Assembly: GCF_041154455.1 (NCBI RefSeq)
Contig: NZ_AP028664.1
Coordinates: 3,039,001-3,103,000 of the forward strand
Length of the DNA: 64,000 nucleotides
Source of the DNA: Variovorax sp. V213
GTDB taxonomy: Bacteria > Pseudomonadota > Gammaproteobacteria > Burkholderiales > Burkholderiaceae_C
Direction of reading: 5' to 3'
Of this stretch, positions 34,400 through 43,514 are shown piece by piece (position 1 is the first letter of the stretch; the number at the start of each line of letters is the position of its first letter). The notes beneath the pieces were generated by a model. That model did not search any database. It was given only the letters and a program-made list of their open reading frames with translations, and had not been told where the DNA came from. Position numbers and translations under genes: made by a program.

Positions 34400-34520
34400 C
34401 GCATGAAACCGGCGCGGCCCATTCCAGAGACACCGCGGAACCGGCTTCGCCGGCCCGCCGGTGTCGCCCCCGGGCGAGGGGGTGGCGAAGCGACACGAAG
34501 TGGGCGAAGACTGGGGGTGA
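34400..34520. repeat. REP-like palindromic intergenic element between cbbK and cbbA
   Basis: The gap holds CCGGCTTCGCCGG (34441-34453), a perfect hairpin, followed by GTGTCGC (34461-34467) pairing with GCGACAC (34490-34496). CCCCC (34467-34471) and GGGGG (34478-34482) are nested inside that stem. This GC-rich layout, ending in GACACGAAGTG and a G-run, matches the style of dispersed intergenic palindromes in Comamonadaceae genomes. It may attenuate transcription into cbbA or stabilise the upstream mRNA. Confidence 0.6.
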
Positions 34521-34527
34521 ACTCATT

Positions 34528-35709
34528 TCAGTGGCAGCGGTCCTGCAGTGCTTTGACGGCTGGCAGGCTCTTGCCTTCGAGGAACTCGAGGAACGCGCCG
34601 CCCGCCGTCGAGACGTAGTCGATGCACTCCTCCACCTCGAACTGGTTGATGGCGGCCACGGTGTCGCCGCCGCCCGCCAGCGAAAACGCGTCCATCCGGG
34701 CGATCGCATTGGCCAGCGTGCGCGTGCCGTGCGAGAACTGCTCGATCTCGAACACGCCCAGCGGGCCGTTCCAGACGATGGTCTTGCACTGGCCGAGCAT
34801 GGCAATGAGCTGCGCCACCGACTCGGGACCGAAGTCCAGGATCATGTCCTCGGGCGCCACATCGGCCACGGCCTTCACCGTCGCGCGCGCGTTCGGCGAA
34901 AACTCGGTGGCGGTCACCACGTCGGTCGGCATGAACAGCCGCGCACCGCGCGCAGCGAGCGCCGCGGCCACGGCGCGCGCCGTATCGACCATCTCGGGCT
35001 CGCACAGCGACCGCCCGATTGGATGGCCCGCCGCGAGCAGAAAAGTGTTGGCCATGCCGCCGCCGACCACCAGCCATTCGACCTGCGCCGCCAGCGACTC
35101 GAGGATCGAGAGCTTGGTCGACACCTTGGAACCGCCGACGATGGCGGCCAGCGGCCTTGCCGGGTTCGCGAGCGCGCGCCCGAGTGCATTCAGCTCCGAC
35201 GCCATCAGCGGTCCCGCGCAGGCAACGGGCGCGAGCCGAGCCAGCGCCTCGGTGGTGGCCTCGGCGCGGTGTGCAGTGCCGAAGGCATCGTTCACGTAAA
35301 CATCGCAGAGCGCCGCCATACGCAGCGCCAGGGCTTCCGCGTTGGCTTTCTCGCCCACGTTCGCGCGGCAGTTCTCGAGCAGCGCCACGTGGCCCGGCGC
35401 CACCTCGAAAGGCCGTTCGATCCAGTCGCCGACCAGCGTTACCGGCGCGCCCAGCAGTTCGCCGAGCCGCTCGGCCACGGGCGCCAGCGACTCCCCGGCG
35501 GCGATCCGGCCTTCTCTCGGCCGGCCGAGGTGCGAAGTGACCATCACCCGCGCGCCCTGCGACAGCGCGTGCCGGATGCCCGCCAGGCTGGCACGGATGC
35601 GCGTGTCGTCGCTGATCCGGCCGGTGGGGTCGAGCGGTACGTTGAGGTCGCAGCGAATGAACACGCGCTGTCCGCGCAGGTCGATCTGGTCCAGGGTGTT
35701 GAACGTCAT
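34528..35709 (-). CDS. cbbK: Phosphoglycerate kinase (CbbK)
   Basis: CbbK phosphorylates 3-phosphoglycerate with ATP, the first reducing-phase step after RuBisCO. The 393-residue product carries the hallmark RVFIRCDLNVPLD (N-terminal PGK signature), HLGRPREG, AIVGGSKVSTKLS, GGMANTFLLA and the C-terminal SLAGGGDTVAAI nucleotide-binding motif. Length matches the family. ATG 35709 overlaps the transketolase stop by four bases (35706-35709). A frame that joins this gene to sequence inside cbbT is only a shadow. Confidence 0.95.
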   Translation of the reverse strand: MTFNTLDQIDLRGQRVFIRCDLNVPLDPTGRISDDTRIRASLAGIRHALSQGARVMVTSHLGRPREGRIAAGESLAPVAERLGELLGAPVTLVGDWIERPFEVAPGHVALLENCRANVGEKANAEALALRMAALCDVYVNDAFGTAHRAEATTEALARLAPVACAGPLMASELNALGRALANPARPLAAIVGGSKVSTKLSILESLAAQVEWLVVGGGMANTFLLAAGHPIGRSLCEPEMVDTARAVAAALAARGARLFMPTDVVTATEFSPNARATVKAVADVAPEDMILDFGPESVAQLIAMLGQCKTIVWNGPLGVFEIEQFSHGTRTLANAIARMDAFSLAGGGDTVAAINQFEVEECIDYVSTAGGAFLEFLEGKSLPAVKALQDRCH

Positions 35710-37745
35710 GCGGCCTCTTTCACATGGGCCTCGGAAGCAGCCGCGAGCAGCCGGCGCGCGCGCTCGGCCACCACCTCGGCGGTCAGGCCGAACAGCTTGA
35801 ACAGTTCGCCGGCCGGCGCCGATTCGCCGAAGCGGTCGAGCCCGACCACGTCGCCGTACTCGCCGACGAACTTCCACCACAAACCAGTGCTGCCCGCCTC
35901 CACCGCCACGCGCGGCAGATGGCGCGGAATCACCGCGCGGCGCCATTCCTTGTCCTGGCGTTCGAACACGTCCATGCACGGCACCGACACCACGCGCGCC
36001 TCGATGCCCTCCTCTGCCAGCAGGGCGGCGGCGGCCAATGCGACACCGACTTCGGACCCGCTCGCCAGCAGCGCCACGCGCTCGGCCTCCGGGCGCCGCA
36101 GCACATAGGCGCCCCGCGCAATGGACTCGATGCGCTCGTTGCCATCGCCCGCATGCGGCAGCGCCTGGCGCGTCAGCAGCAGGCAGCTCGGCCCGTCCAC
36201 GCGGCGCAGCGCCTGCCGCCAGGCCACGGCCGTTTCGGTGGCATCGGCCGGGCGCCAGACGTCGACATCGGGAATCAGGCGCAGGCTCGAGGCATGCTCC
36301 ACCGGCTGGTGCGTCGGACCGTCTTCGCCGAGCCCGATGGAGTCGTGCGTGAAGACGTAGACCACCGGCAGCTTCATCAGCGCCGACATGCGCACGCCGT
36401 TGCGTGCGTAGTCGGAGAAGGTCAAAAAGGTGCCGCCGAAAGGACGGAAGCCGCCGTGCAGCGCCAGCCCGTTCATGATGGCCGCCATGCCGAATTCGCG
36501 CACGCCGTAGTGCACGTGGTTGCCCGTGCCCGCGCCCTTGAGGGCACGATGGCCCTTCCAGTCCGTGAGGTTCGATCCCGTGAGATCGGCCGAGCCGCCG
36601 ATCAGTTCCGGCATCGCGGGCCCGACCTCGTCGAGCACCACCTGCGACGCCTTGCGCGTGGCGATGGCGGCCTTGCGCTGCTCCGCCCCCGATGCCGCCG
36701 AAGCCAGCGCCGCCTCGACCTGCGCGGTGAGCGGCGCGTCGGTGCGATGGCGCCGCAGCAGCTCGCGCGCAAGCACCGGAAACTCCTCCGCATAAGCGGC
36801 AAAGCGTTCTTGCCAGGCCTTGTGCAGCGCGGCGCCCGATTCGCGCGCCGACCAGGCGTTTGCAACGGCGGGCGGCACTTCGAACGGCGCGGCCTTCCAG
36901 CCCAGCGCCTGCCGCGTCAGCGCGATCTCCGCATCGCCCAGCGCTTCGCCGTGTGCCTTCGCGGTTCCCGCGCGGTTCGGCGAACCCTGGCCGATGCGCG
37001 TCTTGCAGCACACCAGCACGGGCCGGTCCGCGGTGGTGGCCTGCGCAATGGCCGCATCGAGCGCCGCGGCATCGTGGCCGTCGACGTTGCGCAGTACGGT
37101 CCAGCCGTAGGCTTCGAAGCGGCCCGGCGTGTCGTCGCTGAACCAGCCGCCGACCTCGCCGTCGATCGAGATGCCGTTGTCGTCGTAGAACGCCACCAGC
37201 TTGCGGAGCCGCCAGGTGCCCGCCAGCGAGCATGCCTCGTGGCTGATGCCCTCCATCAGGCAGCCGTCGCCCAGGAACACATAGGTGCGGTGGTCGATCA
37301 CCTCGTGGCCCGGCCGGTTGAATTCCTCGGCCAGCAGCTTCTCCGCCAGCGCCATGCCCACCGCGTTGCTGATGCCCTGCCCCAGCGGCCCGGTGGTGGT
37401 TTCCACGCCCGGCGTGACGCCGACCTCGGGATGCCCCGGCGTGCGCGAATGCAGCTGGCGAAAGCGCCGCAGTTCGTCGATCGGCAGCGCGTAGCCGCTC
37501 AGGTGCAGCAGCGCATACAGCAGCATCGAGCCGTGGCCGTTCGAGACGACGAAGCGGTCGCGGTTCATCCAGTGCGGGTCGGCCGGGTCGTGCCGCAGCC
37601 GATGCCGCCACAGGGCTTCGGCGATGTCGGCCATGCCCATCGGCATGCCCGGATGGCCGGAGTTGGCGGCTTGCACGGCGTCCATGGCCAGCGCGCGGAT
37701 GGCGTTGGCGCACTGCGTGCGCAAGGCGAGGTTTTCAATCGTCAT
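35706..37745 (-). CDS. cbbT: Transketolase (CbbT)
   Basis: The 679-residue thiamine diphosphate enzyme interconverts sugar phosphates in RuBP regeneration. Visible motifs: ANSGHPGMPMGMADIAEALW near the N-terminus, the ThDP/Mg-binding GDGCLMEGISHEA at about residues 152-165 with the downstream DDNGISIDG, and the transketolase signature region REFGMAAIMNGLALHGG. Length and motif order are standard. It lies between cbbP (60-base gap) and cbbK (4-base overlap) in the cbb operon. A second, housekeeping copy elsewhere is likely but not visible. Confidence 0.96.
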   Translation of the reverse strand: MTIENLALRTQCANAIRALAMDAVQAANSGHPGMPMGMADIAEALWRHRLRHDPADPHWMNRDRFVVSNGHGSMLLYALLHLSGYALPIDELRRFRQLHSRTPGHPEVGVTPGVETTTGPLGQGISNAVGMALAEKLLAEEFNRPGHEVIDHRTYVFLGDGCLMEGISHEACSLAGTWRLRKLVAFYDDNGISIDGEVGGWFSDDTPGRFEAYGWTVLRNVDGHDAAALDAAIAQATTADRPVLVCCKTRIGQGSPNRAGTAKAHGEALGDAEIALTRQALGWKAAPFEVPPAVANAWSARESGAALHKAWQERFAAYAEEFPVLARELLRRHRTDAPLTAQVEAALASAASGAEQRKAAIATRKASQVVLDEVGPAMPELIGGSADLTGSNLTDWKGHRALKGAGTGNHVHYGVREFGMAAIMNGLALHGGFRPFGGTFLTFSDYARNGVRMSALMKLPVVYVFTHDSIGLGEDGPTHQPVEHASSLRLIPDVDVWRPADATETAVAWRQALRRVDGPSCLLLTRQALPHAGDGNERIESIARGAYVLRRPEAERVALLASGSEVGVALAAAALLAEEGIEARVVSVPCMDVFERQDKEWRRAVIPRHLPRVAVEAGSTGLWWKFVGEYGDVVGLDRFGESAPAGELFKLFGLTAEVVAERARRLLAAASEAHVKEAA

Positions 37746-37805
37746 GCCGGAGGTCCTGGTTGCTTGTTGGTGTGTGGGGGGCCTGTGGTTACAGAGGTGC
37801 GGGCG

Positions 37806-38684
37806 CTAGATCGCGTACGACTTCTTGCGGCGCTCCATGAGCCGCAGGATCATCGGCGTGAAGATCAGCTGCATGGCGAGCTCCATCTTTCCGCCCGGCA
37901 CCACCAGCGTGTTGGCGCGCGACATGAAGGAATCGTGCAGCATGCTCAGCAGATAGGGAAAGTCGAAGCCCGTGGGGTTGGAGAAGCGGATCACCACCAG
38001 GCTTTCGTCCGGGCTTGGAATGGTGCGCGCAATGAACGGGTCGGAGGTGTCGACCACGGGCACGCGCTGAAAGTTGATGTGCGTGCGCGTGAACTGCGGG
38101 CAGATGTAGTGCACGTACTCGTTCATGCGGCGCAGGATCACGTCGGTCACGGCCTCGGTGGAATAGCCGCGCGTGTTCTTGTCGCGGTGCAGCTTCTGGA
38201 TCCACTCGAGGTTGATCACCGGCACCACGCCGATCAGCAGGTCGACGTGGCGCGCGATATCGACCTTCTCCGTCGTCACGCCGCCATGCAGGCCTTCGTA
38301 GAACAGCAGCTCGCTGTCCGGCAGCGTTTCCCATGGCGTGAAGGTGCCGGGCTCCTGCTTGTAGGGCGCCGCCTCCACCGCGTCGTGCAGGTACTTGCGG
38401 CTCCGGCCCACGCCCGCTTCGCCGTAGTCGCGAAACAGCGCCTCGAGTTCGGCGAACAGGTTCGCGTCCTCGCCGAAGTGGCTGAAGTTCCGGTTGCCCG
38501 CGGCCTCGGCCTCGGCCATGGCTGCCTTCATGGACGTGCGGTCGTAGCGGTGAAAGCTGTCGCCCTCCACGATGGCGGCCTTGACGCTCTCGCGGCGAAA
38601 GATGTTCTCGAAGGTTCGCGTGACGGACGTGGTGCCTGCGCCGGACGAGCCGGTGATGGCAACGATGGGATGTTTGGCTGACAT
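37806..38684 (-). CDS. cbbP: Phosphoribulokinase (CbbP)
   Basis: CbbP makes ribulose-1,5-bisphosphate from ribulose-5-phosphate and ATP, the dedicated partner of RuBisCO. The 292-residue protein has the P-loop AITGSSGAGTTSVTR at residues 9-23, then SFHRYDR and the PRK signature region KLHRDKNTRGYSTEAVTDVILRR near 165-185. The length fits the bacterial, octameric class, which is usually activated by NADH. A separate P-loop uridine kinase is excluded by this signature and by the operon position between cbbF and cbbT. Confidence 0.96.
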   Translation of the reverse strand: MSAKHPIVAITGSSGAGTTSVTRTFENIFRRESVKAAIVEGDSFHRYDRTSMKAAMAEAEAAGNRNFSHFGEDANLFAELEALFRDYGEAGVGRSRKYLHDAVEAAPYKQEPGTFTPWETLPDSELLFYEGLHGGVTTEKVDIARHVDLLIGVVPVINLEWIQKLHRDKNTRGYSTEAVTDVILRRMNEYVHYICPQFTRTHINFQRVPVVDTSDPFIARTIPSPDESLVVIRFSNPTGFDFPYLLSMLHDSFMSRANTLVVPGGKMELAMQLIFTPMILRLMERRKKSYAI

Positions 38685-38764
38685 GGTGGCCTCGAGGAGA
38701 TGAAAAAATTCGTCCGGAGCCGCGCAGGCGCGGCCCTGTTGTCTTGCTGCTGCGCTGCTGCCTA

Positions 38765-39838
38765 TCAGGCGGCGGCCGCGAAGAGGCCGCGCTTGCCGAA
38801 GAGCGGCGCCTGGTAGGTGTCCTGCGGCGCCTCGTTGTGATACGCCTCCACGCGCGCCACCTCTTCCGATGAGCCGAAGACCAGGCCGATGCGCTGGTGG
38901 ATCGACTCCGGCTCGACCGACATCAGCCGCCTGCGACCGGTGCTGGCCATGCCGCCGGCCTGCTCGATCAAGAAGGAGATCGGGTTGGCTTCATAGAGCA
39001 GCCGCAGCCGGCCGTCCCGGCCCGACTCCTTGCTGTCGCGCGGGTACATGAAAACACCGCCGCGCATCAGGATGCGGTGCGTCTCGGCCACCAGCGAGGC
39101 GATCCACCGCATGTTGAAGTCGATGCCGCGCGAGCCCTCCTTGCCGGCCAGGCATTCGTCGACGTAGCGCTTCACGGCCGGTTCCCAGAAGCGGCTGTTC
39201 GACGCGTTGATCGCAAACTCGTTGGTCTGCCGCGGGATGCTCAGGTTCGGATGGCTCAGCACCCATTCGCCCAGCTGGGGGTCGAGCGTGAAGGCATGCG
39301 TGCCGTTGCCCAGCGTCAGCACCAGCATGGTCGAGGGACCGTAGATCGCGTAGCCCGCGCCGACCTGTTCGGTGCCCGGCTGCAAAAAGTCTTCGGGCTT
39401 CGCATCGGCCTCGGGCGTGGGCGCGCGCAAGATCGAGAAGATGCTGCCCACCGCCACGTTCACGTCGATGTTCGAGGAGCCGTCGAGCGGATCGAACAGC
39501 AGCAGGTACTTGCCGCGCGGGTATTGCCGCGGCGGCAGGTAGGGCTCTTCCATCTCTTCGGACACCATGCCCGCGACGTGTCCGCCCCACTCGTTGGCGC
39601 GCAGGAACATGTCGTTGCTCAGCACGTCGAGCGTCTTCTGTTCCTCGCCCTGCACGTTCTGCGTGCGGGCGCTGCCAAGCACGTCGCCCAGGGCGCCGAG
39701 CGCCACCTTGCGCGAGATCGCCTTGCAGGCAAGAGAGACGTCGGTGATGAGCGCATTGAGCGCGCCCGTGGCCCCGGGGTGGCGGCGGCGCTCCTCGATG
39801 ATGTATTGGGTCAGCGTGGCCTTGCCTGCTATGGGCAT
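38765..39838 (-). CDS. cbbF: Class I fructose-1,6-bisphosphatase (CbbF)
   Basis: The 357-residue enzyme hydrolyses fructose-1,6-bisphosphate (and perhaps sedoheptulose-1,7-bisphosphate) during RuBP regeneration. The metal-binding core LLLFDPLDGSSNIDVNVAVG lies near residues 120-140, and the substrate-binding region LRLLYEANPISFLIEQAGGMAS near the C-terminus. ATG 39838 follows AGGAGA and begins MPIAGKATLTQYII, as in beta-proteobacterial FBPases; the upstream ATG at 39886 is less likely. It is preceded by cbbZ and followed by cbbP. Confidence 0.95.
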   Translation of the reverse strand: MPIAGKATLTQYIIEERRRHPGATGALNALITDVSLACKAISRKVALGALGDVLGSARTQNVQGEEQKTLDVLSNDMFLRANEWGGHVAGMVSEEMEEPYLPPRQYPRGKYLLLFDPLDGSSNIDVNVAVGSIFSILRAPTPEADAKPEDFLQPGTEQVGAGYAIYGPSTMLVLTLGNGTHAFTLDPQLGEWVLSHPNLSIPRQTNEFAINASNSRFWEPAVKRYVDECLAGKEGSRGIDFNMRWIASLVAETHRILMRGGVFMYPRDSKESGRDGRLRLLYEANPISFLIEQAGGMASTGRRRLMSVEPESIHQRIGLVFGSSEEVARVEAYHNEAPQDTYQAPLFGKRGLFAAAA

Positions 39839-39857
39839 GTTCGTCTCCTGGTTGATT

Positions 39858-40583
39858 TCAGTATCTGGTCGTTGTCGTTTCTTCATCCCGGCGAACGGCG
39901 CGCGACTCGCGCACCGTCAACAGCAGCTGCTGCGGCGTCGCGACCCGCCAGGCCGGCGCCACCGCGGCGGCGTCCACGGCCGCGTGGCCGCCATAGCCCC
40001 ATGCCACCAGCGCCGCCGGCGAGCCGGCCGCTTGCGCGGCGAGCAGGTCGGCGGGGCCGTCGCCCACCATCAGCAGGCGCGCGGGTTCCACACCCAGCTG
40101 GCGCGCCGCGGCCTGCAGCAAAAAGGGCGCGGGCTTGCGCTGCGCCGCCGCGTCGGCACCAAAAACCCCGGCCATCGGCTGCAGCAGACCGGCTGCATCC
40201 AGCACGGCGCGTGCCAGCGGCGTCGGCTTGTTGGTGACCACCACCATCGGGAGCGCACGGCGCAGGCCGTCGACGAGTTCGGCAATGCCCTCGAACACGC
40301 CGCCGTGCTTCAGCGGCGCCGCCAGCGTGGCCGCGTCGAAAGCCTTGCGCAGCCGGCTGCGCAAGGCCTCGCTGCCGCCGAGGTCCTGCCGCCGCAGCGC
40401 TTGGAGAATCAGCGCATCCGGGCCATCGCCGATCCACGCGCGCACGGTGTCCAGGTCGAAACAGTCCAGCCCGGCCTCTTCGAGCGCGGCGTTCAGGGCA
40501 ACGCGAATGTCCGGCGCGCTGTCGACCAGCGTGCCGTCGAGATCGAAGGCGATCGCATCGATATCGCGCAGGTCTTTCGTCAT
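39858..40583 (-). CDS. cbbZ: Phosphoglycolate phosphatase (CbbZ)
   Basis: CbbZ removes phosphate from 2-phosphoglycolate, the toxic by-product of RuBisCO oxygenase activity. The 241-residue HAD-superfamily protein opens with the nucleophile motif IDAIAFDLDGTLVDSAPD, has motif II MVVVTNKPT near residue 110, and the distal KPAPFLL and LMVGDGPADLLAA acidic motif. ATG 40583 overlaps the cbbE stop by four bases (40580-40583). In Cupriavidus-type operons cbbZ sits after cbbT; here it lies between cbbE and cbbF. Confidence 0.92.
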   Translation of the reverse strand: MTKDLRDIDAIAFDLDGTLVDSAPDIRVALNAALEEAGLDCFDLDTVRAWIGDGPDALILQALRRQDLGGSEALRSRLRKAFDAATLAAPLKHGGVFEGIAELVDGLRRALPMVVVTNKPTPLARAVLDAAGLLQPMAGVFGADAAAQRKPAPFLLQAAARQLGVEPARLLMVGDGPADLLAAQAAGSPAALVAWGYGGHAAVDAAAVAPAWRVATPQQLLLTVRESRAVRRDEETTTTRY

Positions 40584-41284
40584 GCGGGAGACCTTTCCAT
40601 GTCGTGCCTGCCCTGCAGCGCCTGGATGCGAATCGCGTCGATGGCTTCGCGGTAGCGCCCGCCGCTGAAGACCGCCGAGCCCGCCACCAGCGTGTCGGCC
40701 CCCGCGGCGCCGATGCGCGCGGCGTTGTCGGGCTTCACGCCACCGTCGACCTCGAGCCAGATATCGCGCCCGCTCGCATCGATGCGGCGCCGCACCGCTT
40801 CGATCTTCGGCAGCACGCTCTCGATGAAGCTCTGCCCGCCGAAGCCGGGGTTGACCGACATCAGCAGCACCAGGTCCAGCTGGTCCAGCACGTGGTCCAG
40901 CACCTGCAGCGGCGTGGCGGGGTTGAGCACCAGGCCCGCCTTGCACCCGCTCGCCGTGATCAGCCGGATCGTGCGGTCGATGTGCTCGCTGGCCTCGGGG
41001 TGGAACGAGATGATCGAGGCGCCCGCCTGCGCGAACATCGGGATCAGCGCATCGACCGGCTTGACCATCAGGTGCACGTCGATCGGCACCGTCGCGTAGG
41101 GCTTGATGGCCTCGCACACCAGCGGACCGATTGTCAGATTCGGGACATAGTGGTTGTCCATGACATCGAAATGGATCAGATCGGCCCCCGCCTGGATGAC
41201 CGCGGTGACCTCTTCGCCGAGCCGCGCGAAGTCGGCCGACAGCAGGCTGGGCGCGATCCGCATGGCCTTTTTCTCGTTCTGCAT
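40580..41284 (-). CDS. cbbE: Ribulose-phosphate 3-epimerase (CbbE)
   Basis: The 234-residue TIM-barrel enzyme interconverts xylulose-5-phosphate and ribulose-5-phosphate. Diagnostic segments: MRIAPSLLSADFARLGEEV, LIHFDVMDNHYVPNLTIGP (metal-binding), VLLMSVNPGFGGQSFIE and LEVDGGVKPDN. ATG 41284 directly follows the cbbY stop (TAAATG) and has GAGGA upstream within cbbY; a second ATG at 41263 (MRIAPS) would give the more usual length. It is translationally coupled on both sides. Confidence 0.95.
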   Translation of the reverse strand: MQNEKKAMRIAPSLLSADFARLGEEVTAVIQAGADLIHFDVMDNHYVPNLTIGPLVCEAIKPYATVPIDVHLMVKPVDALIPMFAQAGASIISFHPEASEHIDRTIRLITASGCKAGLVLNPATPLQVLDHVLDQLDLVLLMSVNPGFGGQSFIESVLPKIEAVRRRIDASGRDIWLEVDGGVKPDNAARIGAAGADTLVAGSAVFSGGRYREAIDAIRIQALQGRHDMERSPA

Positions 41285-42088
41285 TTAGCTGTCCTCACGG
41301 TAAAGCGCCTGCACGGCATTCAATGGCGGGGCCACGCTGGCCATCCGCAGGAGTTCCTCGATGCCCAGCCACGCAGAAGATGAGAGGCGCCCGCCGGGCT
41401 CGCCGGGCAGCGGCTGCGCGGGGTCGCCGAGGCTGGGCAGCACGAGGCCGGCGCCGCCGAAATCGCTCCCCTCGGTCCAGAAGGTGGGCGTGACCACCGT
41501 CCAGAGGCCGGCACCGAGCGCCGAGCGCAGCCCGTTGGCCGAGTCCTCGATCGCGATCGCGCGCTCGGGCGGCACGCCGAGCGTGTCGAGCGCCAGCAGG
41601 TAGATGTCGGAAGCCGGCTTCTTGGCGCGCACCTGGTCGCCGCAGGCAATCACGTCGAACATCGTGAGCCCGCGTGGACCGAGCGTGGCCTGCAGCAGCG
41701 CATCGATGTTGACGGCCGTGGTGGTGCTGGCAATGGCCAGGCGCAGGCCCGCGTCCTGGGCCTCGTCGAGAATACGCAGCACGCCGGGGCGCAGTTCGAT
41801 ACCGCCGCGCCGCGCGATGTCGGTGTAGTGCTGTGTCTTGGCGGCATGGATGGCCGGCACCCGCTCGTGCAGCCGCTTCTTTTCCGATGCGCCCAGGGGC
41901 AGCGAATCGATGTAGGTCTTCATGCGCTCCTTGCCGCCCGTGACCGCCAGCAGCGAGCGGTACTCGGCCTGTCCCCAGTGCCAGTCGAGCCCGAGTTGCT
42001 CGAACGCGAGGTTGAAGGCCATGCGATGCACTTCCTCGGTATCGGCCAGGGTGCCATCGACGTCGAAAACAAGGGCTTCGATGCTCAT
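41285..42088 (-). CDS. cbbY: CbbY HAD-family phosphatase (xylulose-1,5-bisphosphatase type)
   Basis: Red-type CbbY degrades xylulose-1,5-bisphosphate, a misfire inhibitor of RuBisCO; that activity is known from Rhodobacter and plant homologues. The 267-residue protein starts MSIEALVFDVDGTLADTEEVH (HAD nucleophile Asp and the following acid), has LRLAIASTTT as motif II, KKPASDIYLLAL as motif III and AIAIEDSANGLRSALGAG as motif IV. It lies two bases downstream of cbbX. The longer frame reaching 43822 is a shadow through cbbX, cbbS and cbbL. Confidence 0.92.
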   Translation of the reverse strand: MSIEALVFDVDGTLADTEEVHRMAFNLAFEQLGLDWHWGQAEYRSLLAVTGGKERMKTYIDSLPLGASEKKRLHERVPAIHAAKTQHYTDIARRGGIELRPGVLRILDEAQDAGLRLAIASTTTAVNIDALLQATLGPRGLTMFDVIACGDQVRAKKPASDIYLLALDTLGVPPERAIAIEDSANGLRSALGAGLWTVVTPTFWTEGSDFGGAGLVLPSLGDPAQPLPGEPGGRLSSSAWLGIEELLRMASVAPPLNAVQALYREDS

Positions 42089-42090
42089 AC

Positions 42091-43017
42091 CTATGCTCCT
42101 TCCGTCTGCGCGGCGTCCGCCGGCGGATTGAAGACGCGGCTCGCGAGGATGTCCTGTGCCTCGAGCGTGCAGAGCTGCTCGCGGGTCAGCGCCTGCTCGC
42201 TGCCGAAGAGGCGCGTGGCGTGGCGCAGCCGGATGCGGTCGAGCGCGTTGCGGATCGATCGCGCATTGGCAAAGTGCGGCTGGCGCCGGCGCAGGCTCAC
42301 GTAGCGCGAGAAGGTGGAGGCCGCGCCGTCGTCGAAGCTGTAGTTCAGCCGCCCCAGCATGAGCTGCGCGATCTGCATCAGCTCGGCCTCGCTGTAGTCC
42401 GGAAAATCGATGTGGTGCGCAATGCGCGAGGCCATGCCCGGGTTGCTGCTGAAGAAGGTTTCCATGCGGTCCTTGTAGCCAGCAAGAATCACCACCAGGT
42501 CGTCGCGCTGGTTCTCCATCACCTGCAGCAGGATCTCGATCGACTCCTGCCCGTAGTCGCGCTCGTTCTCCGGCCGGTAGAGGTAGTAGGCCTCGTCGAT
42601 GAACAGCACGCCGCCCATCGCCTTCTTGATCACTTCCTTGGTCTTGGGCGCCGTGTGGCCTATGAACTGCCCCACCAGGTCGTCGCGCGTCACCGCCACC
42701 AGGTGGCCCTTGCGCACGTAGCCCAGTTGCTTGAGCACCTCGGCCATGCGCATGGCCACCGTGGTCTTGCCGGTGCCCGGGTTGCCGGTGAACGACATGT
42801 GCAGCGAAGGCGGCTGCGACTGCAGCCCCTGCTCCTGGCGCAGCTTGTCGATCAGGAGCAGCGCCGCGATGTCGCGGATGCGGCCCTTGACCGGCGCCAG
42901 CCCGATCAGCTCGGCGTCGAGCTGGTCGAGCAGCGCCTTCACGCCCGAAGACTCGAAGAGCAGCTTCGGCGCGGTGGCAATCGCGGCCGTGGTGGCGGGG
43001 GTTTCGGTGGCGTCCAT
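42091..43017 (-). CDS. cbbX: CbbX, AAA+ RuBisCO activase of red-type RuBisCO
   Basis: CbbX is an ATP-driven ring that pulls on the large-subunit C-terminus to release inhibitory sugar phosphates, and is diagnostic for red-type (form IC/ID) RuBisCO. The 308-residue protein shows Walker A SFTGNPGTGKTTVA (around residue 75), Walker B GGVLFIDEAYYLY and the arginine-finger region NPGMASRIAHHIDFPDY. ATG 43017 follows AGAGG; the GTG at 43053 is less likely. It lies between cbbS (36-base gap) and cbbY (2-base gap). Confidence 0.95.
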   Translation of the reverse strand: MDATETPATTAAIATAPKLLFESSGVKALLDQLDAELIGLAPVKGRIRDIAALLLIDKLRQEQGLQSQPPSLHMSFTGNPGTGKTTVAMRMAEVLKQLGYVRKGHLVAVTRDDLVGQFIGHTAPKTKEVIKKAMGGVLFIDEAYYLYRPENERDYGQESIEILLQVMENQRDDLVVILAGYKDRMETFFSSNPGMASRIAHHIDFPDYSEAELMQIAQLMLGRLNYSFDDGAASTFSRYVSLRRRQPHFANARSIRNALDRIRLRHATRLFGSEQALTREQLCTLEAQDILASRVFNPPADAAQTEGA

Positions 43018-43053
43018 GCGGGCCTCTGGCAAAGTGCGTGCGGCGGGGTTCAC

Positions 43054-43473
43054 TCAGTACCGGCTGCCTTCGGGCCGCGCCTGCACCGCATAGCTTTCGA
43101 TGCTGTAGCGGATCGTGCGGCCCGGCTCCTCCGTGCGGATGAGGCGGAAGCCCGGCTCGTGGGACGGCCGGTTGACGATGAAGGACATCACCACCGACTC
43201 GGTGCCGTGGGTCGAGTCGAACGCCGTCACGCGGATGTATTGCTGGGGAAAGGTCTTGCGGCATGACGCGAGTTCGAGCATCACGCCGGCCGCGTCCTTG
43301 ATGTCGAACATCGGGTTGCCGAACATCTCCCAGAAGGTGTTGCGCGGATGCGGGTCGTCGGTGTACTCCAGGCCGATGGCCCAGCCCTTGTCGAGGCAAT
43401 ACTCGACCTGGCGGCTGATCTGCTCGTCGCTCAAGTCGGGCAGGAAGGAAAAAGTGCCTTGTGTGATTCGCAT
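43054..43473 (-). CDS. cbbS: RuBisCO small subunit, red type (CbbS)
   Basis: The 139-residue small subunit begins MRITQGTFSFLPDLSDEQI, a typical red-type start, and includes GWAIGLEYTDDPHPRNTFWEMFGNPMFD. The C-terminal extension (RLIRTEEPGRTIRYSIESYAVQ) is the hairpin that fills the central channel in red-type enzymes. It lies 41 bases downstream of cbbL and forms the L8S8 enzyme with it. Confidence 0.96.
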   Translation of the reverse strand: MRITQGTFSFLPDLSDEQISRQVEYCLDKGWAIGLEYTDDPHPRNTFWEMFGNPMFDIKDAAGVMLELASCRKTFPQQYIRVTAFDSTHGTESVVMSFIVNRPSHEPGFRLIRTEEPGRTIRYSIESYAVQARPEGSRY

Positions 43474-43514
43474 GTCTATTGCTCCTGGAGAACTGCGGAA
43501 CGGGGAACGTGTGT

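Noticed and set aside
34528..37713. A 1061-residue minus-strand frame that would fuse cbbT sequence to cbbK
   Set aside because: The first two thirds are the wrong frame of transketolase; only the part from 35709 is PGK, with its own start overlapping the cbbT stop.
33520..38681. Plus-strand frames of 862 and 985 residues over cbbA-cbbP
   Set aside because: The opposite strand encodes clear aldolase, PGK, transketolase and phosphoribulokinase; these frames are His/Arg/Gln-rich GC shadows.
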